A stretch of DNA of 64,000 nt from Strobilurus pachycystidiatus (taxonomy: Eukaryota > Basidiomycota > Agaricomycetes > Agaricales > Physalacriaceae): contig JAHLMK010000001.1 in the NCBI GenBank assembly GCA_019915135.1, positions 3,782,001 to 3,846,000 of the forward strand, in the 5' to 3' direction. How positions within the stretch are numbered: position 1 is the stretch's first letter; each line of letters starts with the position of its first letter. The notes below the pieces were generated by a model, which did not search any database, was not told the DNA's origin, and saw nothing but the letters and a program-made list of their open reading frames with translations. The translations under genes and the position numbers were made by a program. Below are positions 26,601-38,220 of this stretch, piece by piece.

Positions 26601-28613
26601 AGATCAAGCCTGCTCTTTTAACATCAACCATAAAGTCATAGAATGACTTGTGATACCAGTATATGCACTCATCATACTTTGACACATATAATACAGCATG
26701 AAGGTCAGCAATAAAATGTTTGACATCATCCATGTTATTTGAAGATTGACCCAACAGACCATTAAGAATGAAAATAGACACTGGCTCCTCTGTGCAGAGA
26801 ATTGTGTGTAAGATTTTGAGACGGCTGTTGCGAAGTCTTTCCCCAACTGATGAAAAAACATCATGCAGTACTTGACTGTAGAGCTGATCTACTGGTAAAG
26901 TGTCAACACTGTCAGATGGCAAAGGCCAAGTCTGCAATAAACCATTCAACAATTCCAGACGCTCATTAGGATAACCCTGTGAGATAAATCTAACTGCAGT
27001 GGCAGCATAGATGAAGAGACCATCAGCATGGTGTGCCAATGTCTGGAGTTCAGGTGTATCACAGAGATTGGGAAGAGAGGCAGACAAAAATGTGAGAATG
27101 TCATGCTGGACATCATGTCTTGTCACTTCCTCAAGATGACAGACAAAGTCAGATGCCAATGCAGTACACCTTTCAGCCAACTTTGGCTCTCGCCGACTGG
27201 TGATGAGGAATTTAAGTCTAGTCAAATGACCAGCCTCAATGGTAGAGATCAACTCATTCAAGAAATCCCAGCCACCCTGGGCCTCATCCAAGGCATCAAC
27301 AACAATGACATAGACAGGACATCCCAGGCGGCTGCTAGCTGATTCCTGCCATGGATTGACAAGGAGATCCTTCATCTGCTTAGAGGAGGAGGAGGAATAA
27401 GCAGAATCCAGGTCTGCCTTGAGAAGGGCAGTTGCAAAGGAGCCTGAATGACGAGCTAGCTGATATGCAATGGAGGGAATGATGTACTTCCGCTCCCTCA
27501 ACACTGCAAGTTGTCGAGAGCAAAAGAAGGAAGCAGCGAGGATGCCCGTGGGATCATCAAGAGCCTTGCACACTGAGTACGCAATGGTAGACTTTCCCGC
27601 CCCAGCCGCACCGTTCAGCCAGAATATGGATGCTGAAGTATCCGAGGATGGATTCTGGGCCCAGTCTAGCAAATGCTTGATGATCTGGACACGGGTCCCT
27701 GGAGTGCACTCTTCGCGTGTCACACTGATTCCTTCGGAGGTGACATCAGCATCATAGGGGGCCTGGCGAGACCGAGGCAAGCTATTGAGGCTGATGGAGA
27801 AGAGGGCGGTGGTGACATTGTGGTCAAGCTTCAACAAAACGGACAGCTGATTGCAGAGGTTTCAGGTTTGCATGAATTGTACATGAAGAAGGTACGCACA
27901 TTAAAGTCCTTTGTGGCTTCATTCAGAACATCAAAGATTCTCTTGATTTCCCGGATGTCATCGTCGCTAGTTGCAGCACGGCCCACTAAGGACCTCGACG
28001 CCATTGCGTGGAGTTTACCGACTTGTTCAATGAGGACCCTTTGACAAATATGAGGTTGTATCCAAGTGCACGGACAGATTTCGACGTACTCAGCAAATGA
28101 AACCATGGGTTCGTTCGCAACTCTGTAGTCCGATGCCATGAGGGCAGCGTTGATGGTCTCGAGGCGCTTCTGGGCGTGGGACATCAGGTCGCGCATGTCT
28201 TCCCTGCGATCGCCAACTTGCTGCTCAAAGATGTCAGGTAAGGACAAGCAGTGGGTTGTTACAAATCCACGTACATGAACAAAGTCAATGAACGTATTAA
28301 TCACACTGACAGGAGTTTTGAATGGGGTTCCGTCGAGAAATTTCTCGGCCGTCTTCAACACCAACTCGATGCCACTCCAGGTGACCTTGGCCGATCCTTT
28401 CCAGTCGATCGCGGCTTTCTGATCGAGCGGCGGCGCTGGAGTGGATGCACGACTTGCATGGTCGGGAAGCGGCGCTGGAGTAGACGCCTGATTCGCAAGG
28501 TCGGGGGGCGCCGCTGGAGTAGATGCGCTACTTGCACGGTCTGGCGTCGAAGCCGGAGTAGACGCACGGCTCGCGCGGCGTGGTTTCTTGAGGGACTTGA
28601 AAAATTTGCGCAT
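23696..28613 (-). CDS. NACHT-WD40 NLR-like receptor (left palindrome copy)
   Basis: Apparently intact four-exon STAND protein. Exon 1 (28613-27900) encodes MRKFFKSLKKPRRASRAST, four copies of a 13-residue STPA repeat, and a helical N-terminal domain (KTAEKFLDGTPFKTPVSVINTFIDF) of possible HeLo/MLKL-like type. Exon 2 (from 27828) holds the NACHT NTPase: Walker A WLNGAAGAGKST, Walker B VYVIVVDALDEA, and KFLITSRREPKL. Exon 3 carries 15 WD40 repeats of 42 residues, nearly identical, e.g. ASFSHDGRYIVSAS. The last exon gives DGWLVSSKEERLLWLPS and ends at 23696. Such proteins act in fungal non-self recognition and incompatibility (HNWD family); that role is inferred. The body is AT-richer than neighbouring genes. 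It is paralogous to the inverted copy at 39991. Confidence 0.88.
24060..25945 (-). repeat. Tandem 126-bp WD40-coding array, 15 units
   Basis: Fifteen head-to-tail 42-codon units. Most codons are fixed at the DNA level; changes cluster after GHT (D or N, then H, C, Y, W, S, L or G) and in the SxDxT segment. Units 9-10 and 12-13 are near copies, so a block was duplicated. Unit 10 lacks one serine codon. Confidence 0.9.
28430..28592 (-). repeat. 39-bp minisatellite coding ASTPAxxPDxASR, 4 units
   Basis: Four 13-codon units near the receptor N-terminus, reading ASTPASTPDRASS, ASTPAAPPDLANQ, ASTPAPLPDHASR and a partial ASTPAPPLDQ. The homologous site in the second receptor has about six units. 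Confidence 0.8.
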
Positions 28614-28956
28614 TGCGGTTTGGGAGCGATTTGCTGTGGAGAGCGATGGATGTGGTTGTGAGGTAAAGGCAATGCGTGGGAACGAGACACATGTCAATGT
28701 GTGGTTTGTTTGTTTCTCTTGTAACTTACTCGGATTTCAATACAGTACCTCCTCTTGACAGTGACGTGCAATTCAGTCCTCCGAGACTCCGAGTCAATTG
28801 GTCAAGTCTCCGAATGAAACCTCGGTCGTCCTGGAAAGACGGTTTGTGATGCAATTCTGCGAGATCTACGTAGGTACGCGTGAATAATTGTCAATCCAAT
28901 CAACAGGACGATTCCCATAGATCCATGTTACTAGGTCGCCACATCACTATACCCTA
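28614..28956. promoter_or_regulatory. Promoter region of left receptor gene
   Basis: The first 80-90 bp upstream of the ATG closely match the same region of the second receptor (39905-39990), including GTTCCCACGCATTGCC and CAGCAAATCG. The farther part is not matched. Common promoter elements are likely, none identified. Confidence 0.5.
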
Positions 28957-29595
28957 TTCTTAGCACCATCTCATCCTCTTCCTTGTTCTCGTCCCCTGCA
29001 ACTTCTTATAATTGCTAGAACAACCGCTGCGCTGAACGCCTTCGCACATCTCCGTCGTCAAGTCCAGCACGCCCGTGTCTAGTAGCGCACTCCCCAACTC
29101 GCGACCGCTGGAACGGTCGGGTTCGCGAATCGCGAATTCGGGGGTATTGGGGTGAATCCCGTCCAGTCTTGTTTCTGTTTCCGACTCTGATGCTCCCTCC
29201 CTCTCTTCCTCACTTCCACTGCTAACGGATGTGCAGGCATCAAAATTGACTCGACCTGGACCTGCACAGGCCAGCTTTACTACCGCTTCCCCGCCTCGCC
29301 GTCTCCGGCACCTTCCTGCGCTCACCACCGTCGCCTCCTTTTCCTCTAGCGCTGGGTGGAAGCATGCAATGTTCACATCCAAACCCCACCTCAACGCCAA
29401 GTGCCCCGATGAACTCTTTCTTTGTATCGCGACGGTGGCGGGCCTGAACGTCAAAATTCGCAATGTTCTCGCTGTTTCCGCCGACGAGGGTGAATGGGAT
29501 GAGGGCAGGTTAGTTGGACCATTGGGAGTCGGAGGGTGGGTGCAGACTATGAACCCCGTTCTTCTTCAGGTTGTGGTTGTGGAAAATAGTTGAGT
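28957..29595 (+). pseudogene. GH51 alpha-L-arabinofuranosidase relic a
   Basis: Fragments translate like basidiomycete GH51 N-terminal sequence: SHISVVKSSTPVSSSALPNS, then an in-frame stop, then IDSTWTCTGQLYYRFPA after an intron-like segment. The order and spacing match the relics at 34681-37979 and 58897-62890. It lacks the 5' exon, has a deletion where copy c reads AWTSLGSTSHIS, carries stops and stops matching at about 29595, before the catalytic part. It is non-functional, and mirrors the right-arm GH51 relic. Confidence 0.75.
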
Positions 29596-30064
29596 CCGTT
29601 CTCAGTTACACTCAAGCAGATTTGGAGGGGCGCATGTTGCTTGATACCGAGTATGTCTACTCTTGCCATCCATACTGGACTTTTTGCAGCACCTACAAGT
29701 TCCTCTTTGCGTCACTGTTCTCCCCCCGCAGGCCCGGGTGCCGGCGCCTCTGTCTAGGGCATGCCCGCTACCACTCTCCAGTAAGTATGTACACCATAGT
29801 ACATGTAACAAGAAATAGCGCCAAGTGCATCATAAGAAACGTTATGGAGGATCAGAGCCCTTTGACTACGAGGCTCGACGCGTCCACTCATACGACCGAT
29901 ATTTCTTCCAAACTCAACGTTGACCGACTTACAAACATCACACCCCACACTTGACGCGTCCAAGCTGTGGATCCGCTTGAATTTACAAACCAAGTTCGAT
30001 CTGATACGTCTCTGAATCCACTAAGAACATTACTCAATTCACGACCTGAACATCCATCCCACCT
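29596..30064. other. Spacer between GH51 relic and aminopeptidase 3' end
   Basis: No gene supported. Positions about 29876-29975 share an inverted match with 33760-33840, including TGACGCGTC and a following AAGCT-TGGAT. The rest is unassigned. Confidence 0.45.
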
Positions 30065-32226
30065 CTACACGTCCCACCATGGCCACTTACACCTTACACC
30101 CGCCTGCTTCTTCAACCACTTCACCGCCCTCCTATCATCCTTGACCAGCGGCGCGACTCGCTCAAGACACAGTCGGTTGTGGGCCTACCAAAAATCAACA
30201 CTCAACACTCAACACTCCAAAGATGACTTGAGCTTGACACGCACCTTAACCCACGCCTTCTCCTCCCCGCTCAACATCCCCCACTCGATCATGCGCGTGT
30301 CGATGGGGATCATGGTCAGGCGTTCGAATGCGCGCCACTGGGTCTGGCTCGGGTGTGGGGGCTTACGATGAAGATGGGTGAGCCGTGAGATGAGAGGATA
30401 AGAGAAGGGAGACGCACCGTGACCTCCACGTCCTTAACAACCATGCACGATTCCAGCCGGATCCCAAAGTGACCTTCCTTATCTACCACACCCCCAATTC
30501 GAATTCAGTAAACAAAACACACACACACCCCTTGGACACTCACAAAACCCCGGCTCATTGCTCACACAATGCCCCACCTCCAGCGGCCTCCACGACCCGA
30601 ACCCCACATCCCCCTCGTGGCACGTCAGGAACGCGCCGATCCCATGCCCCGTCCCATGCCCGTAGTCCTCGAACGCCTTCCAGCGCATCTGGCGCGCGAG
30701 GACGTCCAAAGCCTTCCCAGACGTCCCCGCAGGGAACACGGCGCTGTCCAGCGCGATGTGGCCTTGTAGGACCCTCGTGTACGCAATCTTGTATTCAGCC
30801 CTCAGGTGTTTGCACTTCCCGAAGAAGAGCGTCCGCGTAGTATCCGTCGTCCCATCCTGATACTGCCCGCCCGAGTCCATGAGATACGGCGTCCGCACGT
30901 CCACGACCATGTCGCTCTCGGGCGTGGGCGCGTAGTGCGGGAGCGCGGCGTGCAAGGACGTCGCGCTGATATCCCCATAAGCTAGGAACTCGCAGTCTTG
31001 CCCACGGTATGAGGAGAGTTTCTGCGCGAGGTCCATCTCGGTGAGGCTGTCCTTGTTCCCACCTGCCAGTGTGTCGTCCAGCCACGCCAACCACCGCACC
31101 CACGCCTGGCTCTCCCGCAAGAACGCGTTCCGCATCCCGGCGACCTCCACTGCGTTCTTGACCATCTTCAACTCTTGGATTTTGTTGGGTTTGACGGCAA
31201 ACCTCCCTTCTCCGAGTGCGTGGGAGATGGCGTAGGATGCTTGGGCGGTGATGATAGTCACCTCGTCCCCAAGTCCCTCAGAAGAGAGGAACGCCCATAC
31301 GTCCTCGTACGGCCGGACCTGCACCCCGACCTCCTGTTCCAAGTACGCTCGCACACCGGCCTGGAGCATGGTTTCGTCCACGAACAACACCGCACCGTTT
31401 GACACGCCGATATAGAGATAGGCGGGAAACAGAGGCGTGTAGGGCATCCCGCGCGCGCGGAGGTTGAGCGTCCACGCGATGTCGCTCAGGTCGCACACCA
31501 GAGTCCCGCCCGCGCCTTCCGCCCCGACCCATTGGCGGACAAGCCGCACCTTCTCCCCCGCCCCCACACCCGCGTACTCTAGGGGGTGCACGTGCACGGA
31601 GATTGGGATAGGCGCGTCGGGGCCCCGAGGCTTTATCCGGTCGACCAGGTTGCGTGGCGGGAATACGAGGTTGACCCCTGATGCGAAGAGGAAGGCGGCG
31701 TCGGCCTGGCCGAGGAGCGTCGCGTCCATCCCTACTACCCTCTTGTTGAACGTACCAACGACATAGTCCCGCCATCCCTTCCACTCTTCGCCCTGGTGCA
31801 CGACATCCCAGTATTCCGGATCGAGCTGCTGCGCGGCTTGGATGAAGTAGCGCGAGTCGGTGAGGAGCGCGGCGGTGGTGGGGGTGATGAACACCGTGCC
31901 CGAGGAGCCGGTGAATCCGGAGATGAACAGGACGCGGCGGTCGCTCTCCTGTGGGTCTTCTGTGTCGTGCGCGTCGCGGCTGGGGATGATGCTGCAGCCT
32001 GCAATTAGACTCCAGTATACCTAGGATGAAAGACAAGCACGCACTAGACGTCCACGCCCTCCTCAGCCATCACTGCTCTTAACGCCCGCAGGCGCTCCGT
32101 CGTGTCTGCGGGTATCACTTTGACTTTCTCTTCTTCTGACGTGGAGACACATGTAAGGGAAGACGCCGTGTCCAGTGTGCGTCGAGAGAAAGGGCTAGGG
32201 AACGGGAAGCAGGTCCAGGACGGCAT
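30065..32226 (-). CDS. Xaa-Pro aminopeptidase P (M24B)
   Basis: Metallopeptidase that removes N-terminal residues before proline. MPSWTCFPFPSPFSRRTLD opens the frame at 32226; the in-frame upstream codons start at GTG, not ATG. After the first intron: YIIPSRDAHDTEDP, RVLFISGFTGSSGTVFIT, FAVKPNKIQELKMVKNA. Metal ligands of the pita-bread fold are visible: the two Asp in YLMDSGGQYQDGTTDTTRT, the His in YGHGTGHGIG, and Glu in SNEPGFYKEGHFGIRLES. The last exons give QWRAFERLTMIPIDTRM and VAPLVKDDRRAVKWLKKQ, ending at TAG 30065. The CDS is intact, about 620 residues. Its duplicated counterpart in the right arm (34015-34660) is broken. Confidence 0.9.
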
Positions 32227-32437
32227 GGTAGCGAAGAGTAGCAAGATAACCGCCAGAGCCGCACATGGCACGAGATAGAGTCTGAGAGTCGGAATTTCAA
32301 TTTAGATTCGCGCCGTCTCTCACGCGTACTGTAGCTCTCAAAAGATACGTAGAAGGTAGTCCAATGGCGGCATTACCAAGGCCGCTGAACACCAATTGTT
32401 GATAAATTATAACCCATAATATATACACAATTCCGCT

Positions 32438-33480
32438 TCATGAGCCTGTGGTGTCCATCCGGTCTGGAGATATACTGCGGCTGCGAGACCGGAATGGCGA
32501 CCGCGAGCCAGAGCGCGAGCGTGACGGACTCCGCGACACGTATCTCGAGCCTGCGTCAGAGGGTGTCCTGCTTCGACTCCTACTCCGACTCCTGCTCCTA
32601 CTCCTGCTTCCCCTCCCCCTCCTACTCCCACTCCCACTCCTGCTTTTGGACCTGCTCCTACTCCTACTCCTCCTCCCCTCCTCCACCTCCTCCTTCCCCT
32701 CCAACGCATCCAACAACCGACTCTTCCTCGGCCCAATATCCCCATTCTCCTCCAACACCTGCCTCTTCGCGGTCCGCGGCATGATGATGTCGCACACGCG
32801 TTCCTCGTTGAGGAGGGCGTCCGCAAATTCGTCGATGAAGGTTAGGGAGTAGCCCTCTGTGTGAGTGTGGATGAGGGGGAGGGGGAAGGCGGAGGGGGGG
32901 GGGACGCACCCATACTCCTAACACGCAGTTTCCGATAATCCTTCATGAGCGGCTCGAGGAGCTCGTACACCTCGACGGGCCGGAACGTCATCCGTATGTA
33001 GAGCGCCGCCAGCGCGCGGAGGTACCTGTGTGGTCTTTGGTCTCAGCACCATACCCCAGGTTGGACAAGAGAGCGCAACGCACTTGAAATCCTCCGCCTG
33101 CAGATACTCGATCAGAATCTCCTTCTCCGGCTGGATCTGGAGGAGCTTGAGCAGGAGACACATGAACTCTGTGGGCCGCTGGTTGCTGAACACGCCGCCG
33201 ATGTATTTCAGCTCGATCGCTTTGTCGATGAGCGTTTCCGCTTAACAGCACACCCACAGTCAGTAGGAGTGGGACGGAAATGGATGGGTTTGGCACGCAC
33301 CAGTCAGCGCGAAACAATGCTCCTTCCAGTATCCCGACTCGTATATCCTATTCCGGATGACGGTCTCGACTAGGAACTACGTGTAGGCATTCGGATGTGT
33401 TCTCTGCGTGGGAGTGGGTGCCGCACCTGGGGATTTTGGCCGTGGATGGCGGCGGCGCCGCTGATGGTCGTGTTCGCCAT
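32438..33480 (-). CDS. PRP38: Pre-mRNA-splicing factor Prp38
   Basis: Core spliceosomal protein of the U4/U6.U5 tri-snRNP needed for activation. Starts MANTTISGAAAIHGQNPQ at 33480; later exons read IYESGYWKEHCFALT, AIELKYIGGVFSNQRPTEF, LLKLLQIQPEKEILIEYL, YLRALAALYIRMTFR and DIIMPRTAKRQVLEENGDIGPRKSRLL, the diagnostic Prp38 tail of the domain. A C-terminal RS domain of Ser-Arg dipeptides (32480-32740) follows; its DNA is a simple hexanucleotide-like repeat. It sits between the two arms of the inverted duplication as a single copy, so the duplication joins around it. Intact; essential function expected. Confidence 0.93.
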
Positions 33481-34014
33481 GGAAGAGAGAGCAAAGGACC
33501 AGGTGCAACGTGATGGTGATCGGGATCATGAATCGACTCTCCTCTACGTAGGCTCTATACACAGTGTTAAGTATATTTTGCCATCCTGCGGGCGCATCCT
33601 AAATTCTAAAATCGACACACACACGCCGTCCATTCCGCGAGCGGTTCGCGCTTCTATGCTGGATCCACTGGCAAGCAAGCAATCGTGAGCTAGTACAGTA
33701 CTTAGGAAAAGCGCTTACTCTGACTCACTGAGTGAAGGGACTCGGATCCCGACTTACCCATCCATAGCTTAGACGCGTCATTGGGTGTGATATTTTTCTT
33801 CGAGTTGAGTTTGTGTGAGTGGACGTGTTCTCTCATTGGGGTCGGGGATGGACGAGCGAGCTTTTGGGCTGCCAGGCGACCTCTGACGCGTTCCGGTCCC
33901 GCAGCCGGTGTATATAACATCGTTGGCTATTTTTTATTATCCAACATAACAAGCTGGCTAACCACTACCTTCTAGATATGTAGGCGCGACTTTTGAAAAT
34001 TGAAATTTCGGTTC
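33481..34014. other. Spacer between PRP38 start and aminopeptidase relic
   Basis: No coding exon supported. Holds the PRP38 promoter, and the 33760-33840 segment that matches 29876-29975 in inverted orientation. Confidence 0.45.
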
Positions 34015-34660
34015 ACCATGTCTTCCCTCGGACACGGCGTCTTCGCTTATGTACATGCGTCTCCGTATCCGACGAAGAGAAGATGAACGCAGACACGACG
34101 GCGTTGAGAGCAGTGATGGCCGAGGAGGTCGTGGACGTCTAGTGCGTGCTTCCCCTTGAGCCCAATTCTGCTGAAGCCTGACTCCACTCCACATCATCCC
34201 CAGCCGAGACGCGCACGACACAGATGACCCACAGAAGAGCGATCGCCGCGTCCTGTTCATCTCCGGATTCATCTGCTCCTCCTGCACCGTGTTCATCACC
34301 CCCTACTTCACCGAACATTGGGATGAGGGAGAGTGGCGGGGACCAAAACAAGAGCGCAGAAAGTCGCCTCGGGAATAAACTTGCCCAGCGACGAGGTTGC
34401 GGGGAGGCGGGGGTTTGGTGTGCGGCGCTCAACCTCCGCCTGTTCCCCGCCTATCTCTATACCAGGTTGCGTTGTTAACATGCTCCAGGATGGTGAGAAT
34501 CACAGCGCAAGCATCTCCCGGTTCGCCGTCAAACCCAACAAAATGAAGACGGTGCAGATCGCAACGAGGGGTCCGGTGCCAGTGGTTGGATCGTTACCCT
34601 TGGACTCGGAGGAGTAAATGGCAATGGCGGAAATGGACCTCGCGCGGAAACAAGTCAAAA
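34015..34660 (+). pseudogene. Aminopeptidase P relic in right palindrome arm
   Basis: Plus-strand remains of the gene at 30065-32226. Recognisable in order: GACACGGCGTCTTC (leader), TTGAGAGCAGTGATGGC through the first donor site GACGTCTAGTGCGTGCTT, IPSRDAHDTDDPQKSDRRVLF, SGFICSSCTVFITP, a stretch matching LNLRLFPAYLY, FAVKPNK and finally AEMDLARK. Large internal deletions and frameshifts remove most of the protein, including all metal ligands. It lies tail-to-tail with the GH51 relic, mirroring the left arm. Confidence 0.8.
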
Positions 34661-34680
34661 CTCAAGGGTCACCCAACCCC

Positions 34681-37600
34681 TCAATCTGCTGATACAACCA
34701 ATACCGACGCAGAAAGCGGCGGCGTGTTGTATGTGATGGTCTTCCCAGCCGTGAATGAGAAACTGTGCGGAACGGACGCGCTGGGGTTCGTTGGCGTGTT
34801 CATCGTGCCCGACGCGGCCGTCAGGACCGTGCCCGTCCCCGCAGTCGACAGGATCGTGAACGGGAGCGTAAACACCACGGTGTAAGTCGTGGTCGCGGTG
34901 TTTATGGCCTCCATGTCCAGGTCAGACTCCAACAAGAGAATTGAGATTGAAGAGAGACAGTCACCTTGAGATAGATCTGCTTCGCGGCGGTGTTCTTCGT
35001 GGCACTCCACTGAACGGCGCTACTGGCGATGTTGGTCGTTGAGTTGAGGTAGGTGTCCTCTTTGTCTACAAACATTTGGGTTGAGTAAAGTCAGTCAGCA
35101 TAAGGAACGAAGGTCGTCACCTGCTGCACATATACGACGGGGACTTGATGACAGTGGTAGGCCTGCGAATTCGTAGTAAGTCACGGCCGGTGTGGCGTAT
35201 GCAGTGGGCTCACGAGAACGCAACGAGGTTTGGCGTCTACGGAAACATAGGTCAGAGTTAGGCGTCCACTTTCGTAATGACATGGAGTACTACCAACCCA
35301 TTGCGTACTATTGATGTGCTGCACAGATTGAGTACACAAGGCAAGATACAAGCGCCATTCTTACTCACGTTCAAAAGCGGCGCATACGCAGCCGCAAAGA
35401 CGATATCTGAGTTGCAGTCATCTATGCCGCTTTTGAATGTACTGCAAGTTGAAAGGCGCAGGGTGCATGTGGCCCATGGATGCGCGGATCGCGGCTGCAG
35501 ATACACTAAGATTCATGAACTCCGGAGCGGACAAATCACATTGAGTGTTCCTCGACGCGTCTCCGATGGCGGAATTCATCTCAAGACGTCCGCACTGTGC
35601 CAACAATCCGTACTGAACTTCAGCATGATTTGTGCTTATGTCCAGTATTCAATATGTTGTGTGCTGAAGTCACGTTCAGTACATCAGTAAATAAAATGGA
35701 ATTTGATATGAACATACTGAACTAGTGCTGATACGAGAGACTTGTTGAAATCTTGTGACAAGATGGCGTGGAAACCTATGACGTCACATCTACTTAGGCC
35801 GCGCGTACATCCCGAAATAACTTGTCTCTCTACCACCACTACGACCTGGCATCGCGCCCACTCTTGTGCCCACTCTGGGTAGCTGAACGGCGACGACGAG
35901 TTGGGACCAAGGCCGGCGCCATCAGTCTACTGACATCTCAACAGCCGCTCTCGCTCTCGACATCGGACGACAGGGAATAGGACACATGGCACTGGGCTCA
36001 AGGTGCAGCAGAGCGCAGTTGTGCAGATCAGAGCCCGCAACATTTACAGTGGTGCGCAAGCCTCTCACAAACCCGACATTTTACTGACGGACACCCAGCC
36101 AGCCGACATTTTGATATCGATACCAACGAAGCAGAGCGGGTCAGTGACATCACTTGGGGCTTTACAGGAGCTTCCAAACTCCTCCGAAGATATCAGAGCA
36201 GGGGGTGTTGAGACGACTGTCTGCTGTATCTGCATCATGTAGACAGAGCCGTTGCCCGTCGTGTCCCCGTGCCGTGTATGTAGTGTAATGGGATGTAGCA
36301 GTTTAATATTCATTGATCATGATTCCAATGTCTGAGCTCATATTAAGCGTGAAGCGGGGGGTTACTGAGCATAACGACAGTATCCCTGGCAAAGCGGGGT
36401 GCATAACGTGCTGGTAGAGGTCCTGAATATCAGGACAACCTCGGTTCAATTATCGGTGCTGATCATTTCAGCACATTTCATACTGAAACCTGCATACTTG
36501 TGCCTAAAATCACCATCAAACATGCTGATTACCATGATAAGAGATGCTGACCCATGTCCTGACGTTCAGTACGTCTTGTTGGCACAGTGGGATCCTTAGA
36601 TCGTGTAAAAGATTGTGAGAACACAGATACGTACCTGTTGAACAGCCTCCTGGATGTATGGCGCGAGACTTGCTTCAGGGAAGGGCGTCTCCGTCTAGTG
36701 AATATCCTGCATTTCGAGTCCGAGTCGCAGTCACCTACATTACAGCCACGGCCACTAGGGCAAACTCACCCGCCCAGATAACAATGCTCATATCTTCAAT
36801 CCATTGCAGGTACTCGTAGATGCCCAGACCGCTGCAAAAAGTCAGTATGAATGGGAAGAGGACTCGAACTCAGTATCGATATATCCCCATTCCCCATTCC
36901 TTCCCGGCAGCGAGCCTCCTCAGCCAGTGGTCCGCCGTATTGGCGCCCTCCAAACCTGCAGGTGTTGGTGTTTGGGTCAGAGTCCGAGTCACTGCAACTG
37001 ACCACGGACTCACTGTTTCCACCCGGAAACGGTTCATAGTCGTACCGACCGCCACCCATTAAGTAATCTCCTCCCATACAGACGGTGAATGATCCAACTA
37101 CAGTAACCTGCGACAGATCCACCCTCATCCCATTCGCCCTTCGGTGGAAACAGCGCATTCCACGTTCAGGCCCGCTACGCAGAAGGAGTTGCTCGAGCCC
37201 GGGGCGCTTTGCGTCGAGGTGGGGAAGTTTGAATGTGAACATTACATGCTTCCACTCAGCGCTAGAGGAAAAGGAGGCGACGGTGGTGAGCGCAGGCCGA
37301 TGGTGAAGGTGCCGGAGACGGCGGCGCTGGGCGGGGCGGGGAAGCGGTAGTAAAGCTGGCCTGTGTAGGTCTACGGAGAGTCGACTTTAATTTGATGCCT
37401 GCACATCCGTTAGCGAGGGAGGGAAGGAAGGGTGAAAAATAAGAATCGGAAACAGAAACAAGACTAGACGGGACTCACCCCATTACCCTGAATTCGCGAA
37501 TCCGACCGTCCCAGTCGTGCCCTCCACGGTCGCGAGGCTCAGCGAGTTAGGAAGCGCGCTAGACACGGGCGTGGTGGACTTGACGACGGAGATGTGCGAG

Positions 37601-37979
37601 GTGCGGTCCATGCGTTCAGCGCAGCGGTCGTTCCTAGCAATTATGAGAAATTCTAGGGGACGAGAGCAAGGAAGGAGAACCGTGTTACATACCCGGAGCG
37701 ACTTGCTGGCGGTGGAGGGCGCGATTTTGTAACACTGGGTCAGAGGAAGAATAGACAAGGGGTCAGGAGGTACGGACAAGGTTCCGTCGCCGGTCTGTTT
37801 GTCAAGTACGCGGAATGAGATTCAACCGACGGGAGTGCATAGGTGCGTACGTGCAGAAAGTAGGGCTCAGCGACGTGCATGAATGACTGAGGGACTGAGG
37901 GACGTACGTTGATATCCTTCACAGCAACGAAAGTGGGAGTAGTGGCGATAATCGGGACACATACCTCCGAGTCGTACAT
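34681..37979 (-). pseudogene. GH51 alpha-L-arabinofuranosidase relic b, interrupted
   Basis: Remains of a secreted arabinofuranosidase gene, 5' end near 37979. Pieces in order: LQNRALHRQQVAPG, DRTSHISVVKSTTPVSSALP, TVGFANSGYWG, TYTGQLYYRFPAPPS, NGMRVDLS, FPGGN, GLGIYEYLQWIEDM, SLAPYIQEAVQQ. After a 1.1-kb foreign stretch: NSDIVFAAAYAPLLN, NSTQWVGST, EDTYLNSTTNIASSAVQW, ending VVFTLPFTILSTAGTGTVL at 34681. The catalytic-core exons with both active-site glutamates are missing, and a 10-bp deletion relative to copy c shifts frame near 37625. It cannot encode an active enzyme. The empty counterpart site for the Harbinger insertion in copy c is at 37745-37765. Confidence 0.8.
35593..36589. mobile_element. 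CACTA-like non-autonomous element in GH51 relic b
   Basis: About 997 bp with inverted ends beginning CACTGTGCCAACAA, 31 bp with three mismatches. Subterminal regions on both sides are crowded with TACTGAA/TTCAGTA and GCTGA motifs, as in CACTA/EnSpm elements. No transposase is inside. I see no target duplication. It occupies the place of the missing GH51 catalytic exons. Confidence 0.65.
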
Positions 37980-38220
37980 CGTGCCATCTCAAAAAACAAT
38001 TTCGTCAGTCTGGGTAGTGAAAGCACAGTAGCACGCACACAGCGTCGAGGCACCGCATGTCCCGCCGTGCTGAGAGTGACACTTCCCATGCATCATGCAC
38101 CTGAACACGCAGAAGCGCGCTCATTCCCGGACCGTCTCCTACGGTATAGCAAACACAGCGGGAGATTTGCGGGATAATGGGCATGAGGCATGGGAGAGAC
38201 TATACTCTTTTGGACACTCC

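Noticed and set aside
31278..32036. Arg/His/Pro-rich 252-residue minus-strand frame
   Set aside because: Alternative frame of the aminopeptidase P gene, whose own frame has all family motifs.
32448..32852. Leucine-rich plus-strand frame
   Set aside because: Antisense of the Prp38 Arg/Ser repeat region; no independent evidence.
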